From positions 248,001 to 312,000 of the forward strand of contig CAWARK010000014.1 in the NCBI GenBank assembly GCA_963784415.1: a stretch of DNA of 64,000 bases. Reading direction: 5' to 3'. Origin of the DNA: UBA7672 sp963784415. GTDB taxonomy: Bacteria; Pseudomonadota; Alphaproteobacteria; Caulobacterales; Hyphomonadaceae. A program made the translations under genes and the position numbers. Positions 62,972 through 64,000 of the stretch are shown here, in pieces. How positions within the stretch are numbered: position 1 is the first letter of the stretch; every line of letters starts with the position of its first letter. Below the pieces are notes generated by a model. That model had not been told where the DNA came from and did no database searches. It saw nothing but the letters and a program-made list of their open reading frames with translations.

Positions 62972-63544
62972 ATGATGCCGGGTGTTGGCTTCGAGGAAAT
63001 GATCCTGCTGGTCATCGTGGCGATCGTCGTGATCGGCCCGAAGGACCTGCCGTTGATGATGCGCAAGTTCGGGCGCTTCACCGGCAAGATGCGCGCGATG
63101 GCGTTCGAGTTCAAACAGGGCATCGACGAGCTGGGCCGCCAGGCCGAGCTGGACGAACTCCGCAAGGAAGTCGCCGACCTCAAGAAGGCGACCGGCCTCG
63201 ACGAAATCCGCCGCGATCTCGAGAAGGACAAGGCCGATCTCGAACGCGACGTCGCCAATGTAATGCGCGATACGCCAACGCCATCGGTTCATCCCGCCGC
63301 CGAGACCGCCACCGCCCCCGAAGTGAAGCAGATCCCCGACTACGCCGGTCTCTCGGCCGATCACCCCGGCTACGACAATGGCGAAGCGCTCGCCGTCGAT
63401 GCGCCTGCGCCAGACCCGTCGCCCGCGCCCGCTGCCGCCGAAGTCCACGTCATTCCGGATGAAGAGTTTCGTCCGGCCGGCACGCACCCCGCTGCCTCGG
63501 CCTGGCCGGCGAAACCGGCTGCCAAGCAGGACACGCCTGCCTGA
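62972..63544 (+). CDS. tatB: Sec-independent protein translocase TatB
   Basis: 190 residues. GFEEMILLVIVAIVVIGPKD is the TatB membrane helix with the conserved Glu and Gly-Pro; LPLMMRKFGRFTGKMRAMAF is the amphipathic helix. A long helical then Pro/Ala-rich tail follows. TatB with TatC forms the receptor for twin-arginine signal peptides. It overlaps tatC by one base (TGATG). ATG 62972 or 62975 could start translation. Confidence 0.94.
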   Translation: MMPGVGFEEMILLVIVAIVVIGPKDLPLMMRKFGRFTGKMRAMAFEFKQGIDELGRQAELDELRKEVADLKKATGLDEIRRDLEKDKADLERDVANVMRDTPTPSVHPAAETATAPEVKQIPDYAGLSADHPGYDNGEALAVDAPAPDPSPAPAAAEVHVIPDEEFRPAGTHPAASAWPAKPAAKQDTPA

Positions 63545-64000
63545 TGTCCGAGAAGAACGTCGTCACCCGCAAGGACAAGCTCAAGCCGAAGAAGTCGACC
63601 GCCGTCGCTGCCGCTGCTGCGACGTCCGTTGGCGCTGCGTCGCCCCCGCCCCCCGTCGATGAAGTCGAAGCCAGCCGCGCGCCGCTGATGGATCACCTGG
63701 TCGAGCTGCGCCAGCGCCTGATGCGCATCGTCTGGTGCCTCGTCATCCTCGTCTGCGCCGCCTGGTTCATCAGCGACGTCGTGCTCACCTACCTGCTCGA
63801 ACCCCTGCGCGACAGCGCCGTGCGCCATGGCCGCCCCGCTGACCAGCCGTTCGAGACGATGACCAACGCGCCGCTGGAAATGATCTTCGTGAAGCTGAAA
63901 GTCTGCTTCGTCATGGCGCTGGCGGCGGGCTTTCCGTATTTCGCCTGGCAGGTCTACGGCTTCATCGCGCCTGGCCTCTACAAACGCGAGCGCGCGGCGA
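63544..64000 (+). CDS. tatC: Sec-independent protein translocase TatC, cut by window end
   Basis: The first 152 codons. After a Lys/Ala-rich N-terminal extension (about 40 residues, longer than in E. coli), the family begins with APLMDHLVELRQRLMRIVW, then a membrane helix (CLVILVCAAWFISDVVLTYL), and PLEMIFVKLKVCFVMALAAG, PYFAWQVYGFIAPGLYKRER. TatC binds the RR signal with TatB. Starts at ATG 63544, overlapping the tatB stop. The C-terminal half lies beyond 64000. Confidence 0.95.
   Translation, partial: MSEKNVVTRKDKLKPKKSTAVAAAAATSVGAASPPPPVDEVEASRAPLMDHLVELRQRLMRIVWCLVILVCAAWFISDVVLTYLLEPLRDSAVRHGRPADQPFETMTNAPLEMIFVKLKVCFVMALAAGFPYFAWQVYGFIAPGLYKRERAA

Overview
The window is GC-rich chromosomal DNA from an alphaproteobacterium, most likely in or near the Caulobacterales/Hyphomonadaceae. 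This is inferred from a PopZ-type polar organiser next to a TolC-family gene and valS, from the erpA / dgt / SPOR / nagZ / scpA-scpB / tatABC order at the right end, and from the CCA-encoding tRNAs. No database search was possible. Product names rest on motifs visible in the translations and on general family knowledge.

Layout. 0-1.2 kb: the right part of an IS30-family element whose transposase frame is broken by a 7-bp duplication. 1.4-9 kb: a VOC protein, an HExxH lipoprotein, a decayed secreted-protein gene, mntP with an RlmD-like rRNA methyltransferase, and a molybdate importer (modB-modC-modA). This stretch holds nine frame breaks, all in the same sense. 9.1-11.1 kb: a large exported protein that joins a redoxin-like domain, a CxxCH haem site, a copper monooxygenase (PHM-like) core and two EF-hands. 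11.8-24 kb: an orphan IS3 OrfA-like gene, an AT-rich leader with five phased CTGAC/T repeats, then one giant RTX protein gene of about 3,760 codons (one frameshift). It contains a roughly 1,200-residue Ala-rich segment built from 112-residue units, two of which are amplified as seemingly perfect 336-bp tandem arrays. 24-41.9 kb: tRNA-Asn, tRNA-Cys and mostly housekeeping genes (pcm-like, tolC-like, popZ, valS, iaaA, an aldo/keto reductase, a stand-alone redoxin-like paralogue, DUF2855, a RelE/ParE-type toxin-antitoxin pair, ilvD, two membrane proteins, xthA). 42-48.4 kb: accessory genes (GFA, orphan exbD behind a 22-bp palindrome, a Tat-signal M20 lipoprotein with altered metal ligands, a PhyH-like dioxygenase, a nitroreductase, small membrane and lipoproteins, a Tyr/Gly/Asn/Arg-rich lipoprotein). 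48.4-64 kb: the erpA-dgt-SPOR-nagZ-scpAB-tatABC backbone, interrupted by a TIR-TM-WD40 protein, an ankyrin protein, a membrane-anchored TPR regulator with a single-domain response regulator, and a divergent SnoaL/TetR pair. tatC runs off the right edge.

How the parts fit. The RTX protein should leave by type I secretion, and the TolC-like gene 1.5 kb downstream is a possible outer-membrane partner, but no ABC exporter or membrane-fusion gene lies in the window. ModABC would feed molybdenum cofactor enzymes. TatABC would export folded proteins such as the M20 lipoprotein at 42.9-44.5 kb, which has a twin-arginine lipoprotein signal. The items most worth follow-up are the amplified Ala-rich arrays, the redoxin/cytochrome/PHM/EF-hand fusion, the TIR-WD40 gene inside conserved synteny, and the one-directional frameshifts, which raise the question of sequence error.
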